Shown here piece by piece: positions 27,114 to 38,100 of a stretch of 64,000 bases of DNA (position 1 is its first letter; the number at the start of each line of letters is the position of its first letter). Made by a program: the position numbers and the translations under genes. The notes beneath the pieces are model-generated. The model was not told the origin of the DNA. It saw nothing but the letters and a program-made list of their open reading frames with translations, and searched no databases. This DNA is from Aplectana chamaeleonis (Eukaryota > Nematoda > Chromadorea > Rhabditida > Cosmocercidae): NCBI GenBank assembly GCA_029168955.1, contig JAPDOI010000040.1, forward strand, positions 2,034,501 to 2,098,500, written 5' to 3'.

Positions 27114-27512
27114 ATATTCCAGTTGTGTGATGATGTTGTACTCGACACGAGGTTGATAGTAGTTATTTATGGCTTACGTTTCGGAGCAACCTCCTTCTTC
27201 AGAGCCTGAAAAGATCAAATAAGAACTGCGTTTACCCGGCCAAACATCGCCTAAACTCCACTAAAATCGAGAAACTATTTTCTGTCACGTAGGTAAGAGA
27301 GGAAAACAGAGAATATACCGCACCTAGCCAAGAACTCGCTAGTGATCAGAGCAGCGTAGAACGTCGATGAAGCAAAACGCCGTAGACCACCCTTTGAGAT
27401 GTTAGAAGGCGAGTCTTACGTATGGCCTGAGCTCCCGGGTTATATAGAGACCTTCTCCCTTCCGGTTAATTTGCGGATCATGAGCCTGTATGAAAAATGC
27501 CTCCAAGGTTTT
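27114..27512 (-). repeat. Left inverted arm (antisense copy of the Penelope-like 3' end)
   Basis: Reverse complement of 28602-29000. It carries the last C-terminal codons and the 3' untranslated region in antisense, including a hammerhead-like core at 27171-27206. Confidence 0.9.
27171..27206 (-). ncRNA. Hammerhead-like ribozyme core, left arm
   Basis: Read on the minus strand: GGCT, then CTGAAGA, a GGAG/CTCC stem with a GTTG loop, GAAAC, GTA, AGCC. The order CUGANGA-stem-GAAA is the hammerhead core, and the outer GGCU/AGCC can pair as stem I. Penelope-like elements are known to carry minimal hammerheads with a very short stem III. One extra A sits before stem II, so activity is uncertain. 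Confidence 0.5.
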
Positions 27513-28712
27513 GTTAGCATGTTTGGGTTATCCATTGGTCAGATCATGACGCTCATAAAGGAGAGCCTTAGCTGCAATGTTTTTAGGTGGTCAGGCCGCT
27601 ATTTCAAGCAGGTCAGAGGTCTTGCTATGGGACAGCGGCTAGCACCCACTCTCGCGATCGCCTTTATGGGGAAAATTGAAACTCCGGTACTGGCCCGCCT
27701 CCCCATGGTGTATTGTAGGTACATCGATGACTGTTTCATCGTCTGTTACACACAAGAAGAGATGGATCAGTGCTTTGACCTTCGGAACTCTCAAGCGGAC
27801 AACATAAAGTTCACCAGGGAAACGCCTGTTGAAAGTTGGCTACCTTTTCTGAATGTCCAGGTCCACTTACGTGATGGAGGACATGTTACAGATGGAGGAC
27901 ATGTTACAAAATGGTACCGGAAACCTCAAAGTAAAAATATAATTGTACCTTTCCGGTCCGCACATCCATCTCAGACAAAAAGAGCTGTTTTAAGTAACAT
28001 GTTCCGAACAGCCAGTAGCGTGTGTACCGGAGAGGAGGAGAAGATGGAGTCCATTGAAAGGGCACGCGAAATAGCCGATCTGAATGGGTATTCCAGAGGA
28101 TTTGATTCGCGCAGGCGCAGAAACCTTGTTTCGCATCCTGAAAACCAGGAGAGTCCAATTGAAGGTAAAATTCTCTTCAAAATACCGTTTATCTCCAACG
28201 AACTGAGTGCTGCGATCAGAAAGTGTCTGAAAAAGACGGGACTGGATGACTCCGTGATCTTGGTGGACATTCCTCCAAACAACCTGAAAACTTGTCTGGT
28301 TCGTAATCGTCTTTATGACCGCATTTGTACCACACCCGATTGTGTGATTTGCCCGGCTGGCAGGAATGGAGACTGCACTGCTTGCGGTGTGGTCTATTTG
28401 ATCTCTTGTCAGCTGTGCGGCGGAAAATACATCGGGGAAACATCGCGGCCCCTGCATGTCAGGATCAAAGAACACCTGGTCGGTAAGGAGAGGCAGCGGG
28501 AAGCTACAGTGCTTGGGGCGCATCGGGTCGTTGCGCATAATGGCGACAACTTTGATATCAAGGTCGAGATAATGGCCCGAGAGACTGACACCGCGGCGCG
28601 AAAAACCTTGGAGGCATTTTTCATACAGGCTCATGATCCGCAAATTAACCGGAAGGGAGAAGGTCTCTATATAACCCGGGAGCTCAGGCCATACGTAAGA
28701 CTCGCCTTCTAA
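27513..28712 (+). pseudogene. Penelope-like reverse transcriptase with C-terminal GIY-YIG endonuclease, 5'-truncated
   Basis: The product would copy its RNA into the genome, with a GIY-YIG nuclease nicking the target. The frame is open from 27399, but the codons before 27513 belong to the inverted arm, so sense homology starts at about 27513 with RT palm sequence. Visible parts: VRGLAMGQRLAPTLA (27613-27660), the catalytic YIDDCF (near 27722-27740), a WYRKPQSKN thumb-side block (27910-27935), a Cys-rich linker (CTTPDCVICPAGRNGDC, 28327-28378), then GIY-YIG as GVVYLI and KYIGETSRPL (28386-28453) with downstream R and H residues, ending LRPYVRLAF at the stop. The catalytic D pair is intact. The fingers and N-terminal part are missing. 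An exact 18-bp tandem duplication gives DGGHVTDGGHVT at 27873-27908. Family assignment is firm. Confidence 0.9.
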
Positions 28713-29000
28713 CATCTCAAAAGGTGGTCTACGGCGTTTTCCTTCATCGACGTTCTACGCAGCTCTGATCACTAGCGAGTTCTTGGCTAGGTGCGGTATA
28801 TTCTCTGTTTTCCTCTCTTACCTACGTGACAGAAAATAGTTTCTCGATTTTAGTGGAGTTTAGGCGATGTTTGGCCGGGTAAACGCAGTTCTTATTTGAT
28901 CTTTTCAGGCTCTGAAGAAGGAGGTTGCTCCGAAACGTAAGCTATAAATAACTACTATCAACCTCGTGTCGAGTACAACATCATCACACAACTGGAATAT
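28602..29000 (+). repeat. Right arm: 3' end of the Penelope-like element
   Basis: Contains the last codons, the stop at 28710-28712 and 288 bp of 3' untranslated sequence; inverted partner at 27114-27512. Confidence 0.9.
28908..28943 (+). ncRNA. Hammerhead-like ribozyme core, right arm
   Basis: Same motif as in the left arm: CTGAAGA (28912-28918), stem GGAG (28920-28923) with CTCC (28928-28931), then GAAAC. Here the final stem I base is T, not C (AGCT), so one stem I pair is weakened to G-U relative to the left-arm copy. Confidence 0.5.
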
Positions 29001-30206
29001 CATTATGCCGAGGTTTATGGAGAGTCGCACTTGGAGATATTCTGCATATTACTTCATCCGGCAGGCGCAGATGGTAACATTCAAATATTCGATCGCGCAG
29101 CAGTCGCAACCCGGAGCTTACGGAGGCTCGAGACTGTGTCGAAAACCTGGTTTCGACGCTCCTCACCGTTTGCCCTGCAGATTTATTCGAACCGTGACAT
29201 TTCCATGAAACAGTTGATCAAACAGCTGATGAAGAACCACTTCAGGTTTTTACTGATGACATCCCAGTTGTGTCTCGAGAGTATCAGGCACACACATACA
29301 TGCCAAGCGCCTACTACGTTGGAGTGAACCTTGCTGATGTGGGCTTTTCATGCATTGCACAACAACAACAACAATTACCAAGGGATTGGTTGTTTAGACT
29401 ATACAGTATCTCGTGTTCCCGACAATCTACTCCGCCATAGTTTATGCTCTAGCCGGTGAGTCCATTTATTGTCATACTTTCTGCGATGCGCGACCATGAG
29501 AGTGCATATCAGGCGTATCGATTTTGCATCGATATGTGTGACTGACAGTGCATTGCTTTCCTCAGCTCGAGAAGTATGAACCCGGCTTTATATAATTCTT
29601 TTTCTCCCGCAGAGTGCTGATTCAAACTAGTCAGATGAATCTGTTACACTCTAGAAGCTCTTTTTGCAGGTTACTCAAGACAAGTTGGGCAATACCTTTA
29701 TTTCAATATGCTTAATATAATTATTGCTAACGTTGCTACTTCTGTCGGTGAGCAGTGGTTATGAAAACAAAATTCTCAAAGAACATTTCTTTATATGAGC
29801 ATTTCAAATATGACGTCGTAAGTCACTGTAGGGAAAGTTTGCCGTCGTAACAAGTGTGGACGGCTGCTAGGGTAGCCCTGCATCAAAAACCTGCGAGTAT
29901 GCGAATTATCGAAATTTAAATGGAAGTTGCGAGCAGAAACTTGAACATTTTCCAAATTACTCGAAAGAGATTTTTTTGCTTAGCGAGATAGTGTTGCGGA
30001 CGCCCCAGGGGTGTTCACAACTTCCAACTTGGAGCCAGGAAAAAACGTGGATAGGCCGGTCCACGACCAGGCTCCGCATCAGTGACGTGTGCGCCTCGGT
30101 GACGCCTGACCTCAGGAGATCAGCCGTAGGACAGCATAGCCCTTTCAACGGTTGTGACGTCCGGCCGCCCTGGCAGGCCGACCAGAGTAACTAACCTAGT
30201 ATATGT
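29001..30206. other. Spacer, no gene recognised
   Basis: Open frames of up to 98 codons (for example 29031-29327, plus strand) show no motif that I recognise. No element ends are evident. Confidence 0.4.
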
Positions 30207-30396
30207 AGTTGTTATCCGGATCATTTCGGATAATCGCAAAATCGCATTTTACTGCTTGCTTTTGAGTTGGTGGCAAGTTAGCATCGTATGAATGCTGCAA
30301 TAACGTTCAATTGATAGACCTCCTTCACCTTGAACTTCAAGCTGAAATTGATGGGAGAACACAGTTTTTGTGATTATCCGTAATTTTTCGGATAAC
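30207..30396. mobile_element. Possible short inverted-repeat element
   Basis: GTTATCCGGATCATTTCGG at 30209 and an inverted counterpart ending CGGATAAC at 30397 or so form arms of about 25 bp; each arm is itself partly self-complementary (TTATCC / GGATAA). About 190 bp overall, no coding content, no clear target duplication. Confidence 0.35.
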
Positions 30397-30617
30397 ATGG
30401 AACCTAGCCCAAGCTTGGAACCGCCACGTCATGACCTCATGACGGCCCTGTGCACCTAATAGGGATCGTACACGCCGTGCGGCGGACGTGAATAATCAAC
30501 AGCGGGCAACTGATACCACACATAAACTGTGCCTAGCGGTTGGCAGATAACTGGTGGATAACACCGATAAAATTGCAATATACACAAGAGAAAATACGTA
30601 CTAATTGTGTATTCTTA

Positions 30618-31424
30618 GGGCCTATTCATACTTCCAACCTCTCGCTCTGCCAGAGCGGCCCGCGCGGAAAAAAATGGTGAGTATGAATAAAAACACGACC
30701 TCCCGCGCCTCCTTCCCCGTCACAGTGGTGTCTCCGGAGCATTCATACTCCCCTCTCGCACAGCCGAGGCATTTGTTGGTAGCATTACTTGTTGCACTAA
30801 ATTGTGTCATATAAGTGTAGCGGGGCCTCAGTGAAAGCGCGCAATACGCCGTTGAAAGTGTGCGGGACCCAAGTGGGAGTGCGCAGGATGTCGTAGAAAG
30901 TTTACAGAATTAAAATGGGAGTGCGCGTTCGCAGATGTTCGGGAAAGTTGCAGTTAGGCTTGAATTTGCAATACAAGGATCGAAATGCACGCCTCCACGC
31001 GGAAGGTACGCAAGAAATCGACGAGGTTGTCGTGCGATTATGAATCTTGACTCAAATCTAGTTGGGGGGGGGGGCCTTCCAAGATTCAATCCTAAAAAAG
31101 AAAGTTGCCTCTGATATGGGTTTTCCGATAGCGTTATCAGTCATTGTCTATTTAGAAAATCTGTAGAATCCACCCCTGTATAGCCTTTACATACAACAAA
31201 ACCAACATATCTTATCAAACTTATTAAAGACCACCCGCATCGCTTCATTTCTAAAAGCAAACCCACCGATTTTCCGCCCCTCTTGCTCTGCCATGGCGAG
31301 CAAGAGAGGTCGTACTTCACTGACGGAGCGGGAGGAGCAGGAGGTCGTGTTTTCATTCATACTCACCTCTTTTGCCGAGCGGGCCGCTCTGGCAGAGCGA
31401 GAGGTTGGAACTATGAATAGGCCC
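30618..31424. mobile_element. 807-bp inverted-repeat element with TTA target duplication (PIF/Harbinger-like)
   Basis: Left end GGGCCTATTCATACTTCCAA and right end TTGGAACTATGAATAGGCCC are inverted, and similarity extends inward for roughly 100 bp (through the ACACGACCTCC block). TTA lies at 30615-30617 and again at 31425-31427, fitting the 3-bp TWA duplication of PIF/Harbinger elements. There is no transposase. The core carries a block of about 100 bp related to the 21-bp minisatellite (30825-30930). Confidence 0.75.
30825..30930 (+). repeat. Relic of the 21-bp minisatellite family
   Basis: About five degenerate 21-bp units can be laid end to end, for example GTTGAAAGTGTGCGGGAC, AAGTGGGAGTGCGCAGGAT, GTCGTAGAAAGTTTACAG. 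They match the GTCGTAGAATGTGTGCAGGAC and CAGTAGGAGTGTGCAGGAC units of the large array, in the same orientation and with the same 21-bp spacing. Confidence 0.8.
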
Positions 31425-31427
31425 TTA

Positions 31428-32209
31428 TAGACGTAAATCCGAGCCGCCCTGAAGTCCATCAGCTACTCATTAGGTGCTAAGCGGTTTGCGGTTGACCAGC
31501 GGCTATGATAATTTTACTAACAATAAGCGCGTCCTTTCGCCTCGTTCCGTTCCCAGTGGCTCCTCCTTGAGGAGGCCTAGTAGCCAAGTGCCAGATGCCT
31601 TGACAAGGCCGTCTTCTCTACGATGGTTATTAGCCATCGGAGACATCCAGGGCGCGCCATTGCCAGATTCCCATATGACAAAGCATGATGTACCTGCTAA
31701 CGTCTGACGCCCCAATGCCTGCGATGGCATCGTACGCGCAGAAAACCGTATATTATTTTTTGATGTTTTTGTGTAGCTTGGCCTCTCTAGTGAACGAAAA
31801 TGTCGAAGGGGCCCATGAAAAACCTTCATTTGTGAAGAAAAGTCAATCGGAACACATTGTAAATACGAATTTGAATTTCGCGCCAAAATCCTTTTTGAAG
31901 TTTTTCTGCTTTTGGAGGCCTTGTCACTGTCATTTCCGGAGTTTTTCTGCATGTGAAGTTCGTGCCGCAACTATTTTTCATGTTGTTTTAAGGTCGCACC
32001 AACACTCTAGGAAAATGTGCTAGATGACTGGTGAGAATTGGTGGCGGATCTTCATCTTTGACGCCTTCCAACCTCATTGCCCAACGTTTTTGACGCGCCA
32101 AAGTTTACCAGTGTGAATCATGAAATTGAGCCTGAAAAAAGAAAATTGATTTCCAGCGCGAACGATGCCTTTAAGAGCGAATATTTTTTCTCTGGGAGAG
32201 TTAATTGCA
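31428..32209. other. Spacer, no gene recognised
   Basis: No coding motif or element end is recognised. Open frames on both strands (for example 31503-31970 minus, 155 codons) have no identifiable domain. Confidence 0.35.
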
Positions 32210-33210
32210 CTACTCTTTGTTTAGTAATTTCAATCTCGCCTGAACTCCGTGCAAAGGGGGTGCTATTCTAACGGGGGGGAGCACTGTTGAATAGCACTTG
32301 GCCAGGCCCCTTTCCCGCGCCGCAGTGACTCTCCTGATTTTGGCAGGGGAGGGAAACCTCGGGGGTAGGTGCTCAGATTCAGTGCGCCCCAGTAAAATGG
32401 GCGTGGCCATCTGCATCGCACCATAGTGCCCCCCCGCTAATATAGCGCCCAAGGGGGTTTGTTCAGAGTGCTGAGCGCACATAAAAGTTTCGTTTTCAAT
32501 GTTTCGGAAAATTGTGGTGTATGTATCGTCAATCTCTTGTCGGGTAAAAGCCATGACGCTGCTATGATAGCCTTATCATAGAAGTCGAGAGGTTGTTTTG
32601 AGAAAACACAACGGGAGAAATGGAGAGACAACCACTCCGCCAGCAAGATTACGAGAAAGTGGTTGCACCGCGGCTTCCTAGAGATAGGATGCGAACCATA
32701 AGTACTGCCTTTTTAGGAACGAAATTCCGGTCCACAGTTGCGGACGTCTGTTGTTCAAGCACATGGCACGAAGCTAATCGTGCTGGGACCACGAAGTCCC
32801 CGCACGATTATCCCATAATGGGTGCTGCAATAGCAGCTGCCCGCAACTGCGGAGCAGGATTTTGCTCCGATAAGAAGAATATATGGTACATAGTTCGGTC
32901 AAAGTCTTTGACCCTGTCAGTCGAGGATATTCGGGGTGTTAACCACGAATCCACTGTCTGTTTACCGATATTTCGAAGGTTTACAGTAGGTCAAAGTAGC
33001 CGAATTAAAGTAGACCCACCTTGAGACTTCTAAAATCGATTAAAAAAGACGATTCGTTATAAGCTAACTTAAACTTTAACCTCAAGGAGCCACCTGGCAA
33101 AGTTTTAGTCAAAATCAATTTGTTGACCTAATGCGGTATATGTACCGCACACTTGTTAAAATATTAAAGCGGCTCACATATCTGTGTTTAGCACCCCCAA
33201 AAACGCCCCC
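32210..33210 (-). repeat. Dispersed repeat related to 24.1-26.2 kb
   Basis: On the minus strand the interval 32500-32610 resembles 24171-24285 (CTCCATTTCT, TTTTCTCAAAA, GCTATCATA, ATTGACGATA in the same order). The interval 32290-32430 resembles the GC-rich inverted segment at 25200-25400 (GGGAGGGAAACCTCGG, AATGGGCGTG, AGCACTTGGCCA). Further pieces near 32935-33010 match 24930-25130. This is a second, diverged copy of a repeat whose boundaries are not clear. Confidence 0.55.
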
Positions 33211-33716
33211 CCCCGACCTGTTTGAGCTACAACTGTTTCCGACCACTAGAGTACGAAGAGTGGAATGGCGCCGAGGTAACTGATGGCAATAAACGTGGTA
33301 GGCCCTTGTATTCTTGCAGGAGTAGGAATAACATTTCCTTTGCGCTCCTATTTGAACGAACGAACACATGGATTAAGGGAGGGACGAGACGCGTTTCTTC
33401 AGGCCTAGTTATACTCCGTCGTTTCGCTGATGAGGCTTTGACATTGGCCGAAAGCGAACTTGCCGCGGAAGCCAGCGACAGCTGAACGCCAAAGAATAAC
33501 TAAGCCCTTTTTCATTCGAGAAATGCCCGTGCCTAAATAACCATTTTGAAATAAGGCATGAAAAAATGCAGAGAGAAATTTGAAGCGGAAATCGAAGCAG
33601 TTTTCAATGTGCAAAAGCCACAAGAACGATTTCCTCCAGACAGCCCATGGAATTCTTTGGGGTATACCAATGCAGTTTTGTACAAGAGGTATTGACGTTC
33701 TCGAATTTATTAAAAT
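33211..33716. other. Spacer, no gene recognised
   Basis: An 87-codon plus-strand frame (33222-33485) has no recognisable domain. No element ends seen. Confidence 0.35.
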
Positions 33717-34144
33717 TGTATTTGCAACATTTTAGGACCTGTTTTTTTGGTGCCAAAAAAAATTTTACAAGTTTTTTTCCCTATTTAAAATGTTATAAAT
33801 GTAAAAACTTTTTTGTAAATGTGGTTTCCCCGTGAAACTGTGATTGGGTAAGGTATAGGTCCGGGTTAGTGGTCTAAGGTATTTCACAGCCCCAGAGAAG
33901 GGCCTTTTTGAAAAAATAGCTAGGTCTGAGGGGACAACAAAATCTACGATTCTCTCACACCTACATAGTTCCTACATTTAGGTGTGAGGGAATCGTCGAT
34001 TTTTTTGTTCCCTCACACCTAGCTATTTTTTTCAAAAAAGCCCTTTCCTGGGGCTGTGTTGTACCTTAGACCACTAACCAGGACCTATACCTTACCCAAT
34101 CACAGTTTCGCGGGAAACCACATTTACAAAGAAATTTTTTACAT
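33717..34144. mobile_element. Palindromic foldback element, left part (split by the Helitron-type insertion)
   Basis: Left arm 33717-33962, loop 33963-33979, right arm 33980-34144 continuing at 42879-42960. The arms are complementary over about 245 bp (for example ACTGTGATTGGGTAAGG at 33837 and CCTTACCCAATCACAGT near 34090). The outer third of the right arm is displaced by 8,734 bp. Rejoining 34144 to 42879 restores the complement of the left arm without a gap. No coding content. The RNA would form a long hairpin. Family unknown. Confidence 0.85.
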
Positions 34145-35145
34145 CCTATATATAAAGAATGGAAACGGCGCGACCAGAAATCCGCGGAATTCGCTGCGCC
34201 TCAGCCTCTTCCCAGCGTTGATCGATACGCAGCGCGGCGTTAATCGTAGCGGCGCCTCCCCAGCTGATTATTTTCATTTCCCGTTTCCTCCCATTTCATA
34301 TGCCCCCTTTTCTCACGTTTAAAAGTTTTGCAGCACTGTTTGCCCTTCATTTTGTTCTTGCTATTATAAACTTACTTCGTTTTTATGGCGCTTTCGCCCG
34401 CTAAGCCGTTTTTCATTTAAGTGTTCTATATTTCTGGATTCTGCGCTTATTTTTATTTTGACTTATATTTCTAAGTTTTGTTTTTTTTTTCTTTGTTCTG
34501 TCTTCTTGCTTTGTAATTTCCCTAAATTTTTTACGAAAAATTTTGTGTGAACCATTACTTCATATGACAGAATTTTTTCAAAGAATTTTGGGAACGATTT
34601 CCAGGTAGGAAGACGGACATTTCCAGCCCTTTCTTCGAAAAAAAAAAATTGAAGGAAGAATTGCTTCACTTCACACTCATTTTCTCGTAATTTTTTTGGC
34701 TGAAGTATTTTTCACTACGGAGTTATGAAAATTTGCAGGAATCCCCTGAAAAGGAACAAAGCCAAATTTAAAAACAAACAAAATTCATTTTGAAAAGAAG
34801 AATAATAAGCAGAAAAAACTTTTTAAAAGCATTGTGTTGGAAAAATTCTTCATTGGATTCTTCGACAAAAGAAAATGCAGGATGTTCAGCCAAAAATCTT
34901 TTTCACGTGGCGCATTCTTTTTTATCGGATTTTGTCTGTGAGAAAAGAAATGTTTTTTACTGAAGAAGCTGATAAAATTGCCCAGAACTTTCCGCTGAGG
35001 AATTTGACAACCAAGTTTTCCGAAAGAATTCATGAATGATTCGTTACCACGGGGTATTTTAACTGAATGATTTTCGAAGGGTATTTTAACTCAGTTTTTC
35101 TATCTTAAAATTCGCTGATTTTTGTAAAAAAAAAACAGGAGATCA
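34145..35145 (+). other. Non-satellite 5' part of the Helitron-type element
   Basis: A GC-rich first 130 bp (with CCGCGGAATTCG) is followed by AT-rich sequence. Open frames reach only 88 codons and show no Rep HUH motif or helicase motif. Confidence 0.5.
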
Positions 35146-35149
35146 ATCG

Positions 35150-38100
35150 ATTTCGGCCCATCGTTCGGGGAAGCCGAACCAATGCTACGGAGGGTGGCCC
35201 GCCAGGCCGGCCCATCGTTCAAAGAAGCAGAACTATCACTACACGGAGGGTGACCCGCCAATGTGGCCCCATCGTTTGGCGCAGCCGATCGGAATACTAC
35301 ACTGAAGTGGTTGCCCGCCAAGATGGCCCATCGTTCGGCCAAGCCGAACGGATAATACTACACGGAGGGTGACCGGCGAGGCCGGCCCGCCGTTCGTCGA
35401 AGCCAAACGAATACTGCGTAGATGGGGGGTCGGCAAAGCCGGTTAATCGTTCGGCGAAGCCGAACAGATCCCTACACGGAGGGTGGCCCGCTCAAGACGG
35501 TCCATCGTTCGACGAAGAAGAACTATCACTACACGGAGGGTGACCCGCCATTGCTTGGCCCACATCGTTTCCTGGCAAAGCCGAACGAATACTACACAGA
35601 AGGGTGGCCCGCCAAACCGACCCATCGTTCGGCCAGAGAGCCAAACGGAATAATACGGCGTAGATGGGGGGGTCTGAAAGCCGGCTTGTAGTTCGGCGCA
35701 GCCAGCTGACAGATACTACGAAGGGTGGCCCGCCAAGCCGACCCATCGTTCCCGGCAGAAAGCCAAACGAATACGGCGTAGATGGGAGGGGTGTCAGAAA
35801 GCCGGCCCTGTAGTTTGCTGGCGCAGCCGAACGAATACTACACGAAAGGGTTGCCCGTCGGAAGATGGCCCCATCGTTCGACGAAAGCCAAACGAATACT
35901 ACACGGAGGGCGGCTTACGCCGGGCAACGGAAGTACTACACGGAGGGTGGCCCGCCAAGACGGCCGATCGTTTGGCGAAGCCGAACGAATACTACACGGA
36001 TGGTGACCCGCCAATGTGGCCCATCGTTCGGCAAAAAGCCGAACGGAGAATGCTACTACCTGAAGGAGTGGCCCGCTTCAATGTGCCGACTCATCGTTCG
36101 GCGAAAGCAAGGCAACGAATACTACACGGAGGGTGGCGGCCGCCAAGCCGACCCATCGTTCCGGCGAAGCCAAACGAATACTGCGTAGATGGGGGGTGTC
36201 TAGAAAGCCGGCCTGCCAGTTCGGCGCAGCCGAACGGAATACTACACGAAGGGTTTCCCGCCAAGATATGGCCCATCGTTCGACGAAGCAGAACTATCAC
36301 TACACGGAGGAGTGAACCGCCAATGTGGCCCATCGTTCGGCAAAGCCGAACGGAGAATGCTACGAAGGGTGGCCCGCCAAGCCGACTTCATCGTTTGGCA
36401 GAAGCAAAGAGCGAGATACTTACACGGAGGGTGGCCCGCCAAGCCGACCCATCGTTCGGCGAAAGCCAGAACGAATACTGCGTAGATGGGGGGGTGTCTA
36501 GAAAGCCGGCCTGCAGTTCAGCGACAGCCAAAACGAGAGAATACTACACGAAGGGTTTCCCGCCAAAGATGGCCCATCGTTCGACGTAAGCCAGAACTAT
36601 CACTACACGGAGGGTGAACCGCCAATGTGGCCCCATCGTTTCGGCGCAGCCAATCAGATACTACACGAGGGTTGCCCTCCACGAGATGGCCCCACATCGT
36701 TCAGCCAAGCCGAACGGAAGAATACTACACGGAGGGGTGACCGGCGAGGCCGGCCCGCCGTTCGGCGAAAGCCAAACGAATACTGCGTAGATGGATGGGA
36801 GGTCGGCAAAAGCCCGGTTAATCGTTCGGCGAAGCCGAACAGAATTTACTACACGGAGGGTGGCCCGCCAAAGACGGTCCATCGTTCGGCGAAGCCGAAC
36901 GAAATCACTACACGGAGGGTGGCCCGCCAAGACGGTCCATCGTTCGGCCCAAGCCGAACAGATACTACACGCAGAGAAGTGGCCCGCCAAGACGGCCCCA
37001 TCGTTCGACGAAGAAGAACCTATCACTACACGGAAGGTGACCCGCCAATGCCATAGCCCATCGTTCGGCAAAGCCGAACAGATACTTCCCACGAAGGGTG
37101 GCCCGCCAAGCCGACCCATTGTTCAGCGAAGCCAAACGAATACACGGCGTAGATGGGGGGGGTCTAGAAAGCCGGCCTGTAGTTCGGCGCAGCCAAGAAC
37201 GGATCACTACACGAAGGGTTTCCGCGCCAAGATGGTCCATCATTCGACGAAGCCAGAACTATCTCACTTTGGACGGAGGGTGACCCGCCAATGTGTTGCC
37301 CCATCGTTCCGCAAAGCCGAACGAATACTACACGAAGGGGTGGCCCGCCTAGCCGACCCATCGTTCGGCGAAGCCGAACGGAATACTACACGGAAGGTGA
37401 CCAGCGAGGCCGGCCCGCCGTTCGGCGAAGCCAAACGAATACTGCGTAGATGGATGGGGGGGGTCGGCAAAGGCCGGTTAATCACGTTCAGGCGAAGCCG
37501 GAACAGATACTACACGGAGGGTGGCCCGCCAAGACCGGTCCATCGTTCGGCAGAAAGCCGAACAGAATACCACGAAAGAGGGTGGCCCGCCAAAGACGGT
37601 CCATCGTTCGGCCAGAGCCGAACGAATACTACACGGAAAGTACAGGCCCACGCCAAGACGGCCCATCTGTTCGACGAAGAAGAACTATCACTACACGGAA
37701 GGTGACCCGCCAATGTGGCCCATCGTTCAGGCAAAAGCCGAACGAATACTACACGAGGGTGGCCCGCCAAGCCGACCCATTGTTCGGCGAAGCCAAACGA
37801 ATACGGCGTAGATGGGGGGGTCTAGAAAGCCGGCCTGTAGTTCGGCGCAGCCGAACGGATACTACACGAAGGGTTTCCCGCCAAGATGGTCCATCATTCG
37901 ACGAAGCAGAACTATCACTACACGGAGGGTGACCCGCCAATGTGGCCCATCGTTCCGCAAAGCCGAACGAATACTACACGAAGGGTGGCCCGCCTAGCCG
38001 ACCCATCGTTCGGCGAAGCCGAACGAATACTACACGGAAGGTGACCAGCGAGGCCGGCCCGCCGTTCGGCGAAGCCAAACGAATACTGCGTAGATGGGGG

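Larger units (their letters stand above)
27114..29000 (+). mobile_element. Penelope-like retroelement between 399-bp inverted arms
   Basis: The unit consists of an inverted copy of the element's own 3' end (27114-27512), a truncated RT-endonuclease frame, and the normal 3' end (28602-29000). The two 399-nt arms match over nearly their full length, including the last codons of the frame, so the same 38 residues (MLEGESYVW...) can be read from both ends on opposite strands. Inverted and partial copies joined head to head are characteristic of Penelope-like element insertion. The N-terminal part of the RT is absent, so this copy could not move by itself. Confidence 0.85.

Noticed and set aside
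31503..31970. 155-codon minus-strand frame as a gene
   Set aside because: No recognisable domain, low-complexity start and no supporting neighbours; frames of this size arise by chance here.
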